A stretch of DNA of 64,000 nucleotides from Phallusia fumigata (taxonomy: Eukaryota; Chordata; Ascidiacea; Phlebobranchia; Ascidiidae). Position numbers and translations under genes: made by a program. Below are positions 10,724 through 22,301 of the stretch, in pieces. How positions within the stretch are numbered: the stretch's first letter is position 1; every line of letters starts with the position of its first letter. The stretch covers positions 1 to 64,000 of the forward strand of contig QXVZ01001074.1 of NCBI GenBank assembly GCA_008931825.1, given 5' to 3'. The notes below the pieces were generated by a model. It did not search any database. It saw only the letters and a program-made list of their open reading frames with translations, and was not told the origin of the DNA.

Positions 10724-13700
10724 CTAGGAAATAAATTTGCTCAGATCAAAGTTTGACGGCACTGCTTCGCGAACGGCGTCCAAAAGGGCTTGGTTGTCGG
10801 GGTTGCCTGGATTTTGACAGCACTGACGCAAATTGTCCAAGTAGGAACGGAAGTTTTCGCGAGTTGGAAATTCCTGAAGGTAGGGGGTGGAAAGTTCAGT
10901 GTTAGGTAAGTTTTATTACCTAAAATACTGGTGTGCTGCGATTAATTCAAAAATATCTTATGTTTAGCAACACAAGATACAAAAATTAGAAGAAGCTTAA
11001 TCAACAAAATACCTGAATTTAACTAATACAATATATTCACTATACACAAGTCCGCCGGCAGTTAAGATTTTGATTCAACCAAAGCTTTAATTCGAAGTTA
11101 CACACTTACCCTAGAATGAGGCAGGGCGATCCCTGCCAAATAACCAAGCAGTTCGCGTTCTGATTCTTGTGGCTCGTTTTGAACTATTTCGCAGTTCTCG
11201 CCTTTCCACTCCATACAATTATCCCAAGCTGAGTCAGCACTCTGAGAAATAATAGATCACAGCTTAACTCTGCTGTTTGTATTTACACCGAATATTATAA
11301 CAACGGTGCTCACCTCTTCCTGCACCACAGGTTGGTTGTCATATACCTTATCCTCTTCTACGCATAAGTCCGGCTTTGTCTCCGTTGGCTGTGGTGTGTC
11401 GCTACTACAAAAACAAAACTAAATGTAAGTATATCTATGCATATATATATATTTTATATACATGTGAAAACGTGTCTGAAACAAAAAAAAGTCTAATACT
11501 TACAAGGATTTTGGGCAGTCAGACGACTGTTCGCCATGTTCACCATAAACACCAACACGGTCATCATTTGAATCCGACATGATCCGTTCGTTGCGACTGT
11601 CGTCAAAGTTCGTCAAAGCAAAATACGACTCACGTGCCACATTGAAGGGCACCGGCTTGTGAATCATGGTTGGCATATCGTAACTGTCACTGCGGGGAGA
11701 TGACTTCGTGGCGAATACTAAAACATAGATATAAAAAACATCAGCATAACCCATGAGGACACCTCAACCAGGATGTTCGCTACATAAAATCTTATCTCTT
11801 GCTTTGTCGCACCTTTCTGCTCGCTATGGCAAAGGAAGTGTGGTTTGTTGTCCTGTTTGTCTTCCATGGTCTGTTGTGACAACACGCCAGCGAGAGACTG
11901 CGATGTTGAGGTCGATCTGTTTATGTCAAACGTGTCAGGAATTTGGTCGTTGACAGTTAGATTGTTTGCTGCGCCGAGGGTCTTTGTCATTCCATGCTGG
12001 GAAGCGCGGTTCTTTCTGGCTAGGGGACAACCTGACGAGCTGCAACGTCATATAGAATATTAATTTACTGCTGCAAGTAAAGCACAATTCCTAGAAGAAG
12101 ATCTACAATGCGATACATACTAAAATAAACACAATTGTATATATTAGTCTGGCTGCCTTTTTACAAATCTGACCCAGGGCAGAAATTTCTGTGATATACC
12201 TTCTGTGTGACGTGTAGTTTCCTGTGACGTGTCCTGAACCATCACATCCCTCTGTCGGACACCTGAGAATTCGAAAAGTCGTTTGAAATAAATTAAATTG
12301 CTGCGGTGTTAAGGTTAGTGAAGGGACGCAGTGACACTTACTTCATCTCTGAAGCGCAGGCAGTGACAAGGCCTCTGGGTGCAAGTGGGCAACCCGACAA
12401 GCTTCTGTGTGACGTGTAATTGCCTGTAGAATGTCCACTTCCATCGCATCCGGGCATCGGACACGTGAGTAGCTCTTTCTTTTTCCCGGGAATCTTCTGA
12501 CGCACAGGCGCCAGCCTGTAACGCAACAACCGTTTTTCAATGAAATGCACTCGCCCTGTGTTTTGGCGACAGAAATCAAAACAAGAGTGAGCTTCAAACC
12601 ACGCGCCAGTACTACTCAAACACGCGGAAGTGGAGTTGTTACAGAAAGCAAACTTACGGAAACGACACGTTTGGGTTGGCTCCAGTCTTCACGAGTTCGC
12701 GTAGTGCTGCAGGAGAAAATTTGCTACTTCGATCCAGAGCCGAATGGTTAGGGGACATTGTCCCTGTGTAAGGGATGGGTTGGAATGAAGGCGGATGATG
12801 TGGACTCAGATGCACTTTCTGCAAATTTTTTACATGGATGTTTGACTTTTCCTCGCACATGGTGGGTCCGTACGATCTACAAAACGCGTTATTTTAGGCT
12901 CTGTCACATTGCAACATGAAAAATAAATAGAAATATGTACCTCTGGGCCTGAGAGTAAAACTGAGCTTGTGAAAAGGGCACTTGTCTGAAACGATCAAGT
13001 CCAAACATGCTTGGATGGTGTTTTTCTCCAGCAGGCTCTGATTTGGGTGTGGAGTGTTTGGAAAAGTTTGGATTAATCGGTTGAAATCCACATTCCAAAA
13101 GGGATTTAAGATTGCGCTCCTAAATGTGACAAAGCTATGTAAAACCTCCAAAACGTTTTGCTGTGGCAACAAACTTAATCAGACTTACCCGGTTCGGAAT
13201 AGCGTCATCGATTTGTATGCTAGCTAAAGACTTCCGTTTTTGTCTTTTCGGTGTTGAAGGCGCGTTGATGGTAACTGGTGATCTTGTGATCACTGGCGGA
13301 GTAGAGGTACGCGATGAAGACTTCACACTGAGGTCCAAAACGCAATTTTCCGCAGCAGATGGTTTATCGCCGGCAGAATCGTCGTTTTGAACCCGCTCAA
13401 CCGACTTGGGCGCCGGCTCCGGACATTCTCGGCTCCCAGGCTTTAGCAACTCACTGTCGTGCCCAGGACTGTCGCCATACCCGGAATCTCTTCTCTCGTC
13501 GTCCTTTTCCTTTTGCTCATCGTATATTTTAGATCTCTCATCGGGCTCTTGCACCGGCGATCGCTCTTTTTCTGGCATACCGACCAAAGGCGTTGGCATC
13601 TGCATCATCCTGCGAGGGTTGAAGAGTGCCGGGTAGTAGGGCAATAACCCAGCAGACTGTTGAAATCGATTGAGAACCTCAGCAGTCAGGCGGTTAGTGT

Positions 13701-16563
13701 AAAGCTTTTGGGATTCTTGGTCAGGAGAACCTGAAGTTTTAGCACGTTTTACTGGGTTGTGCGCAACGTCCTGATCGACACCTCGGTTCGGTGTGGTCGG
13801 TCGGCCGCTGGCCACGTTGGGTGATCGCCTCATTATCGACTCGATGCTGTGAGCCACTTCTGACGTCTTCGGGGGTGGAGTTGATGACGGGGAGAACGAT
13901 CGCTTTCGCTTCGGCGACTCGGCTACATCGCTTTCGCGGGACTCTACCCTCTCGCTATTTCTCCACGGTCCTTCATTTAAAGCCGCGCGGTTGCTATCCA
14001 TCAGCATCGGTTGATGAAACTGTAAATAGACAAATATATTTTGTTAGTTTCTCGCAACTTCGTGCATTTGGGGTAAACAATAAATGCTTAAACGACATAC
14101 CCGTGACATCATCTGCTGTTGAATTCGCATGGCTTCCATTGCAGAAGCAAATATCTTAGCCTGTGCGAGTGATTGTTGGTTTGGCGGTGTCGCGCAGTAA
14201 TATGGTGGTATCAAAGGAGGTTTAAATCCGGCGTTAATTCGGCTAAAGCCTTGCGTAGCCTGCAACGAAACAATAAAGGCCCGCGTTAATCGATGTTACA
14301 TTGTCTCATTAGATTTCATGGATTTTGCACTCACATTTAAAACCACGTTGCCTGCGGTAACTGCGGTTTCCCTTCGATTCGGACTGAGACTATCCTTCAC
14401 TGGTTGAGATTCCTGTGCCAAACATGATTAGTTACACTTGATTCAACAGAACTAACTGAAAAAGTTTTATTGGATTAAATAACTTACGTGGCTAATTTCA
14501 TTTTTTCCGAAAGGTGGTGGTAAATTCAAAGCTGCCGCGGGAAACTTTCCCCGGTCCATAAACGGATAAACCAACTGCCCTTGCTTTCCAAATTGTGGAA
14601 AGCCGGGCTTTCTTCCGTTCGGCTGTTTCGTTTCAGCTCGCATCTGTTGTTGCATTCGCTTGTTTTGAGCTGCAATCGGGCATCCAGACACACTGTCCAA
14701 ACAAAAATTGCTTTTGTTATAAAAAAATGTAAAAAAATGGTTCTGAATTTAATGGACCGGCCAATGTCCTGTCGTCAGCTGCACTGATGAGACCTTACAG
14801 GTCGAATTTGGTTTATCAAGAGCCAGCAGTCAACAGAACGCGGAATTTAGTGCTGACCTGCGGTGGGTTTGCCGATTGCCATTCACGTGACCCTTGCCAA
14901 TGCAGCCAGGAGTTGGGCACTTGACAGATCCTTCGTTCAGGGCTTGAATTGCTGTGGAAACAAATTACTTCGTTGTCATATCTGCTACTACCACTACTAA
15001 GTCGCCCGAAGGGGGTTTACCATCTTTGGGCATTTGGTCCTTCAACGGACAGCCACTAAAGCTGCGATGATGAGAATATAATCCCGTGATGTGACCCTCT
15101 CCTCGACAGCCCGGGGTCGGGCACTTGCTGTCTTTGCTGTAGTTGTTGCCGGAATTAAAACCCAGGTCGCCTTGGTTGCCACTTTTTTGATCAGTCGATG
15201 GTGGTGAGATAATATCTTCAAAATGATGTTAATTTATCATTAGGAATAAATTCCAAAGCCAAGTGTAATAAAACGTATCTAACCTTTCGGGGCGATATGT
15301 TGGGGAGTGGGGCGATAACACTGCAGGTTGTCCATGCGTTGATCGCAAGACGGGGTCCTCGGTTGGTTCAACACGTCTAGGTTTATTGGCGATGAGTACA
15401 TGCGACCAGCCCCCATTGGTGACCTGTCCTTGTCAGACGCACTCGTTGCGCTAGTATTACCACATAAACCGGTTTGATCCGTCGATTCGTCACCGCTGCA
15501 CTTTGAAACACCAGCTGCAATATTGTTTTCGTTTTCGGTCCGAACAGGTTTGCCGCAGGTAACATCTTCATTCTCATCGCGCGCCTCTTCACACATGTCC
15601 GCGTTCTGATTCCTGCTAGGAGGTGACAGTGGCGAACTACCATGTTGTGGCACCTCGTTTGACTCGTCTTGCTGCATAGTAGCGCGTGCAGGAAAAGCCA
15701 TCCTGTTTCCAATTAGATTGGCAAACATGGCGACAAAGAGATTTGAATTTTGCATTCGCAGTGCCGCCGGGAACTGTTCCATGTTTCGTTCGCAATCCGC
15801 TTCAGCTTCGGGGCTGCAGCTTCTCACGCTCTCGTCGCTAGACGGCGTAAGAGCGTCGCTGCGATTGTCGAACCCGTTCGATTTTTCTGTGGCATAAGAG
15901 AAATCTAATTGTTGAAACGAATTCCAATTAAAGACACCTTAAGCCACAGGTAGGCTTTTTTAATACCTATTGGTTGAGGTGATTGCCCGCTCACGGGAGA
16001 TTTATCTTCGGAGAACCTCGAGTTGTCTTGAAGGCTACCCACGGAAAGGGTATACCTGCACAAAGCGTAACAGTTTAAACTCATGTCCCAATCAAGAGAA
16101 AAACACCAAGTGAGTACAATAACTAATTTTAATTTAATAGTTTTGTTTTATACTGGTTTTGGAAATAGAAAAAGGCGCGTTTAGCGTCGGTGGTCGGGAT
16201 GTTCTAACGGAGTTAATGTCCCGCCTAAGTCGCTGCGTGATCTTTGCAAAATAACTGAAACATCGTTTCCGTTTGCTCTCGTTTCGAGGGATAGCGGAAA
16301 GATACAGTTACTTTGTACACAGAAGTCCCCCCACGCCACTCGCATTGTTGCAATAACAATCGAACTAAATTGGGGACGGCGGGCGACTTTATGGTTTGAA
16401 ACTAGATCAGTCACGATGACATCACGTAGACATTTGATAAACAGTTACATTTCAAAAAATTAAACAAGCCACGTCTGTTATCATACCTGAAGTTATTCGC
16501 TTTGTCCGCAGCATCGCCCGAAGTGGGCAGAGTACCTACGGCTTGCGCCACAGCGGTATCCAT
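10724..16563 (-). CDS. Myt1: MYT1/MYT1L/ST18-family CCHHC zinc-finger transcription factor
   Basis: DNA-binding neural transcription factor of the MYT1 family. Exons from 5': 16563-16487, 16055-15967, 15886-15284, 15215-15021, 14951-14858, 14692-14488, 14412-14335, 14259-14101, 14019-13189, 13119-12941, 12876-12658, 12515-12342, 12262-12200, 12039-11813, 11717-11504, 11404-11314, 11241-11110, 10873-10724; these sum to exactly 1260 codons. Four CCHHC fingers occur as two pairs. Pair one ([33 protein letters not shown]) matches vertebrate fingers 2-3. Pair two ([35 protein letters not shown]) matches fingers 4-5. Between them [11 protein letters not shown] corresponds to NGTLDLSMHKH of the MYT1 domain. 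The C-terminus ([11 protein letters not shown]...[10 protein letters not shown]) matches the vertebrate end. Fingers 1, 6 and 7 are absent. The ATG at 16563 is the first in frame, but the exon has possible acceptors just upstream (such as at 16580), so further 5' exons may exist. Confidence 0.95.
12027..12463 (-). other. Second CCHHC finger pair of Myt1
   Basis: Finger 3 occupies 12463-12389 within one exon; finger 4 runs from 12261 to 12027 and is split by an intron after THE 'TSHRS' arginine/serine codon. Each has the C-x4-C, H-x7-H, C spacing of the family. The linker, [16 protein letters not shown], corresponds to the finger 4-5 linker of vertebrate MYT1. In vertebrates this pair is a main DNA-contacting unit for AAGTT-type sites. 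Confidence 0.9.
14680..15123 (-). other. First CCHHC finger pair of Myt1
   Basis: Finger 1 occupies 15123-15049 within one exon. Finger 2 begins at 14919 and ends at 14680, with an intron splitting it at the serine after THR, the same relative position as in the other pair. The repeated intron position suggests that pairs arose by duplication of a two-finger, one-intron unit. Confidence 0.9.
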
Positions 16564-18358
16564 ACTCAAAGTTTGTCTTTCTGCACTACAAAGTTTCGGC
16601 CCAGATTCAGCTGTTCGAAGTTTACAAACTACTTAAATAACGTTGATGTACTGAGAATAGACCAAAGTTATCGTTAAAAGTCGAAGAACTGAGCCAGACA
16701 CACGTCAGATAATAAACACATGAAAACAAAATGGCGTTACAATCCTGCTGCGAATTACGTTGCTCATCGTCACGGCGGTTGCAACGTTCTGCGACGTATG
16801 GCGGGCTCCTGTAGTTGACAACTAATTTCGAGCGCAATGCAATTTATGTTCAAATAAATACATGTTCCCGTGTCACTTGTCAGACGCTTTGTCATTGCTT
16901 TTTTACACGACGAAGTGCCCACACAACAACCACGCAGTGAAACGTCGGATATTGCGAGGAACTGTCAATTATAAACAACGCCGAATAAGGGTTTCTGAAA
17001 ACAATTTGAACTACAATGGCGCTTCAGGTTTATACTTGCGTTTTCCGGAATTTTTCCACCGTTTTCTCCATACACTAAAAGCAGGATTACAGTTGTTGAA
17101 AAAAATATTAACTGCTTCTCTACCTGACAACTTTTACAACTCGTCCATATGAATTCGCTTAGATCTAGTAGACAGTAAAATGTTACAAACTTGCTAACTG
17201 AACACAACAATTATCTTGGTTATCAAAACCTCGAGATTACTGCGGCCAAAGTTTGCAATCGACAAAATAAAAACTTCGACAGCTGTACTTCGTCCAAAAC
17301 TCTGGCACCTGCAATGCGAGCTCTGACCGTTTCACATCGACTTCTCTCTCTTCGCGTTGCCTCCAGTTCCGTCTTATGCCTGCCATCTGTCCTCCAATCC
17401 ACTGCCTTTTTTTCGTCAACGCCACAAAAAAGGGAAAACTAGTTTCTTACACAACGGGCCGCGTTCGCCTTGTAAAATTCGGCGGTTTGTATTGTCGAAT
17501 TTAGAACACGACAATTATTTAAAAAAATATTTTTATGTCGATGCTAATGCATGTTTAGCCTTTATGGAATGTCAGCTATTTATTATGCCATTGCAACATG
17601 TACAACACGCCTTCATCTTAAACGCCATTTTTTCTCCAACAAATTTTCTGTCATGGGCAACTAATAGTAATAAGTAGGTGGGGCGCTGACAAATCTAAAA
17701 GCACCTTGCGCGCTTGCAAGGTCGCTTTGTTTCGTCACAATCGGACGGCAAAAGCGCGAGCCCAGTGCATCATCCTGCAAACAAAGCCTTGTAACCGGAC
17801 GAAACAAATCCCCCCGAATTCATTAATGCTTGGTACCTGCAGTTTGGAAGATGAAAGGGCAGCACGGGAAACTGCAATTACCGAAATGAACGTTAAGAAC
17901 TTACATGGAGGCAAATCGCTTCTTATTTTTTACGGTCACCTGATATCAAGGTGCGTGTGCCCGGGAAGCAATTGTCCAAGTTTAATCTCATCCTTCCTAA
18001 AACGTCCGCTCGCGCACCTGACCTGTCGTTGACAATTGTTTAGAAACTTTCGTCCTGTGATGGGCAATTAGTAGGCTTTGCACTTGCACTGAGTAATAGG
18101 TCATTCACCTGGTAATATTTTTCGCGTCGAAAGCATATTGTTAGACGGTCCAAAATAATCCAAACCCACGCCAGCTAAAATTTGTTTAAGGCCTAACTTA
18201 ACCCCCCAAACGGTTTAAAGGCGAGTTTTTTCTATGCATTGATCCAAGCAGGTACAAAATTGACGGATATTTAAAACTAATTGCAACGAAACCTGGTACC
18301 TGGGTCTGGTCGGTAATCAATTCCATTTTTTGACAGGACAATCGCTAACGTACGGCTG

Positions 18359-18450
18359 CACTTGTCCACCGCAGCTGCAGTTTAACAAGGGCGCTACAAT
18401 AAATCCCCGAAACTAAAAGGAAATGCACGTGCATATGCATCTGTCAGATG
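18359..18450. promoter_or_regulatory. E-box cluster upstream of Myt1
   Basis: Four CANNTG hexamers lie end to end: CACGTG 18426-18431, CATATG 18432-18437, CATCTG 18438-18443 and, after one base, CAGATG 18445-18450. The last two form a palindrome. CAGCTG (18372-18377) and CACTTG (18359-18364) lie just upstream. CATATG and CAGATG/CATCTG are the preferred sites of Neurogenin/Atonal-type proneural bHLH factors. The cluster is 1.9 kb upstream of the Myt1 start codon. Function is inferred only from site content and position. Confidence 0.45.
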
Positions 18451-19037
18451 GAAGAGCACGAAAAAACAAGGTCACCGCTAAGAGGCCATCGCACTGCAAA
18501 CAGTTTGATTGTCTGTTTGGTGGGATTATGTTATCATCGCCACATGCGACGTCGTGTATTTGGGACGGGCGCTCAAAAACATAATTGCACTTGCCATCGG
18601 GGCGTATAACAGAGTAGTGCAAAACGTTCGAGAGAGTAACTAAAAATGCTGTTATTACCTGCGCAATACTCGGGTAAGGTAAGATGGAATAAAATCATAA
18701 CAAACGGGTTTAAAGTTGCAATTTTGACGAAATAACCAACAAGTTCACTTTTTGTCTTCAAAACATAGTTAGTATGCGATATTATAAGCCATCGAAATTT
18801 CGTCACCCCTGCCTAACCGAGTGTATCACCAATCACGCGCCCATTTGTTATGGTTCCTCATACGGCGCATCGCTTCGCGGCAACTTGGCACGCGCCACCC
18901 GGGGCCACAGCGTCGCTGATCGCCATTCATTATTCCCACGAGTTCGGGCGTTTATGATATATGCGTGCGTATTATGACGGTACAATCACTTGATGTGCGG
19001 GACAGATGTTTTTGTGAGCTTTATCTTTGGCAAAGTA

Positions 19038-19061
19038 ATCGATCGGCCGTCGAAAATCGAT
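19038..19061. promoter_or_regulatory. Paired ATCGAT (Onecut-like) sites
   Basis: Two ATCGAT hexamers (19038-19043 and 19056-19061), the second in an AAAATCGATC context, followed at once by a GATAAG. ATCGAT/ATTGAT is the Onecut/HNF6 core, and an ATTGATTTTTCGAT stretch occurs again near 20208. Suggestive only. Confidence 0.25.
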
Positions 19062-21063
19062 CATGGATGAGATAAGGAAAGTGCTGCAAAACTACTCGGC
19101 GCGGGTTTGATAAACAACCGACAAGTAGGACTAGTGTCAGTGGCGCATCTGCTCGCGGCCGAGTTTCGACTTTGGTCGAAGACATCTGTCGCGTTTTCCC
19201 ACAAAATTCGTATACTGCTGCGGAGTTTTCAAACTTCGGCGTTTATAGTTTATAAAAACTAAAATTTTTAATTTTTGAACATTTTTTGACAGTTAAAGGC
19301 TTTCGAGCTAACTGCATGTCAACATTTTAAAAGTAGCGCGTAAATTTTCAGCGAAGTCGTCGGTGCTTTAGGCTGATTTTCTTGATGTCGACTGTGTGAC
19401 TGAATTTTGTTGTTAAAATTTCGGAGGCCAGTGGTGTATATGTCAATGATGTATCTAATAATAGCGAACAGCTGTAGATTAAAAAAGCATCACTTTTGTT
19501 ACTGTGTCCAAAAGCCTTTTTAGTTTGCGTTGATAGTAGTCAAATGATTTGTACACAACGTTGCGACTGGTAATACCAAACAACTACCATCAATTATTTT
19601 CAATTTCGAACCAAAAGCGAGTCGCCTGATTGCGACATCTGTCTCGCATGAGCTCACAATAAACAACTATCGACAACTCATTACCGCCAATACTTATCTC
19701 ATTACACAGGTTCGTGCCAAACACGAAAATTTGTCCATGTCGTCATCTGCCAGTCAACAGACAATAGAGCAAAGGCCAACATCGAAGTACGGGGAAAAGT
19801 CGAATTTCAACCTTCTGTTGCAAAACTCGAGCAAATCGCTACCCAATGTTTGCACAATATGTCGCGCCGTTGCTATTCACTGTCATCTGCGCAGTCAAAC
19901 AAAAATAGCGCCGAAGGAACACAAGACACAAAGACTGTAGCCTACCCATGCGCGATGACGTATTCGAGGGTCGCAAACTAAAACTGTGTGTTCGTTAAAT
20001 GGGTCGAAAATTTTCCGATGTAAGTCAAAAAAACCGAGGATTCGCGTTTCTTAGCTCGCAGAAGTCGGACTATTGATCCTCGGCCAGTTATGGCGATGTT
20101 GACTGTTCGCTAAAGTAAACAGCCAGCATCTGGTTAACGAGACGCGTAACGAAGCGAACAGCCGTCAACAGTTCAACTATACGAGTCACTTTTCACCATA
20201 GAATGTATTGATTTTTCGATAGGAAATTGGAGAACTATACCTTTTGTGAGCAACGGTGATAAAGCGCCACACGGTCCCTGTGTTTAACTCATGTTTGACT
20301 GCAGTCCCAGACAAGCAACGTTACACCTGCACAAAAATGTTTTTTCGTTTGCGAAGAAATATTTTCTCCGTTTGACAAAATTTCCGGTTCAAAAGTACTA
20401 TTAAAGGTCACTTGCAACGACAAAATTGATAGACTGCTTGGACATGTTCAAATCTGTTGCAGCAATCGACTTAGATCACTGCGGAACAAAACGCTTCTCC
20501 TTAAACTGGAGCAAAAACTTGTGTATGAGCGATAAATGTTAAGCACATTTTTTTAATCGGTGTAAACACATAAAACACGCATTTCAGCAAACTAACATAT
20601 TGTTAAGCGCATCTGTTTGAGCATTAGGTTTTACTGTAACAAATCTGTCTGCAGTAAAGATTTACCCGCTTTAACCGCGCTTCAGGGCAAAAAACGGGAT
20701 AAGATAAACCAAACCCGATTGTCAGATGATCAATTCTAACAAGGCTAAACGTTCAGGTATCGGTCCTTTTTTATTAGTATTGCATGGTAAGAACGTTGCA
20801 ATTACGTTATGCAGTTTGTTTTCAATAAAAGTAAAACGATCCTTGCTTCTAAGCCGTAGGAGCTTCAGGCAGACAGATATGGTGCACATTGTGACCTCAG
20901 CGAGTTTGTCACTAAAATTGGGTTACGTGCATCGATAATTTTTTCAAAGCGAAAATGCTTTCACTGCGACAGAAAAATGTTGGTACGGATGTTTTCAAGG
21001 CTTAAAACGAGACTGAAGAACGCCAATTAAAAAGGATATTATATCAAACGACAATATATAATT

Positions 21064-21639
21064 GTGCCGCTTCGACTTTATGTCGGGTATCGAGGAAATC
21101 TTTCACAATTAGACAAACGGCAACAATCGATCACAATTGTACAAATGAAAGACATACTTATCCCTAATGCAGTAATTGACCTAATATTTTGCATTTACCG
21201 AACTGATCCTCACATCAGATCCAAATGGAATCCTGGTCGCCGTGGGATCGAACAGGAAAAGACAATTACGAGCGCGGTGGCGATTACGAGCAAGCTTAAA
21301 TATGTCAAAACGAAAGTAATTAATTTTTTCGACTTGTCGGAAAGATGTGACACGAGGTCACTTGTGTGTGTACATCACACGCTGGAAAAAATTACGGGGA
21401 TTATCACGCTGTGCGAGATGCTGGAATCACTAAAACAAGTGACCGAAAAACACCAACGCAAAACCTGTGCATGTCCTAAGATTTATTGCCTGCCTATTTC
21501 TGGCGTTACGCGTTACATTTGGCCGCCAGTGTTAATCCCGGGACAACCAACCAAAGCACTCAAAGGAATTCAATTTGCGTTTACAAATCTGTCTGTCCTT
21601 CCAGGGCAACGGATTTTAGCAACGCCCGGGATTCGATAA
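21064..21639 (+). CDS. Orphan open frame of 191 codons, doubtful
   Basis: The longest open frame in the gene-poor region, beginning at a GTG rather than an ATG. The translation has no signal peptide, no recognised domain and no repeated pattern beyond a few scattered cysteines. There is no convincing splice partner. In a window of this size and composition one such frame by chance is not surprising. I list it so that it can be checked against transcripts, not because I believe it. Confidence 0.12.
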   Translation: MPLRLYVGYRGNLSQLDKRQQSITIVQMKDILIPNAVIDLIFCIYRTDPHIRSKWNPGRRGIEQEKTITSAVAITSKLKYVKTKVINFFDLSERCDTRSLVCVHHTLEKITGIITLCEMLESLKQVTEKHQRKTCACPKIYCLPISGVTRYIWPPVLIPGQPTKALKGIQFAFTNLSVLPGQRILATPGIR

Positions 21640-22155
21640 CGCCAACTCGATCGTTTCGTTATTGTCAATTTGCAGCAAAATGATTTTCGGCGTTCGTTTC
21701 ACGCTGGGGAGAATGCGAAAAGCCCGAAGCCGTTAATTGAATTTCGTTCAACAGTAAGTCGATCAGTGACACAACCAATGTCCGGGAACATCTCGCCGAA
21801 TGCGAAAAAAGGTTCATGTAAAGGGCGTCCACCTGTAGCGCTGGTTATCGAATTTGGTCTTGTCGGGTCGATTTCTATTTTTACCGCAAACAAGTATTGG
21901 AAAACTTTTTCGACGTGTTATGGGTTTAGGAAACTACAGTAAAAACTTGTGGAATTCACCAAAAAACTTCTGCAAAAGTTTTGTTCGTGGGCGACAAACG
22001 TTTTCGGCGCTGCCGAGGTTACGCAATTTGATCCTACAGGCTGACATATGGCACAAAAAAGAAGACCCGGGGAACCTTCCAGACAGTGCGCAAGACACGC
22101 CTGCATTTGACCGGTCGGACTCTCTGCTGCACTAACAACGGATTTGACAACTTGC

Positions 22156-22301
22156 CTTCAGTGAGAACCGAGCACTGCTGTGCTGGAATGTTCTCCGCGC
22201 AAACGTACTTCTTGTCAAACTCCCGAGAGCAACCCAGATTCGCCACGCCTGTCTCCACGTTCTTCTCGCACTTGCTGAGCAGAAATCCATGCCCGTTCCC
22301 C
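22156..22301 (-). other. Candidate isolated coding exon with GC-AG donor
   Basis: Read on the - strand, this block is open and codes for a compact Cys-containing peptide (LLSKCEKNVETGVANLGC continuing with REFDKKYVCAENIPAQ). It is preceded by an AG and followed by AG|GCAAGT, the consensus of the rare GC-AG class of donors. GC content is higher than its surroundings. No neighbouring exon could be linked in phase, and I do not recognise the peptide. Confidence 0.15.

Noticed and set aside
16181-16414. 77-codon - strand open frame inside a Myt1 intron
   Set aside because: No splice sites fit the Myt1 phases and the peptide resembles nothing in the family.
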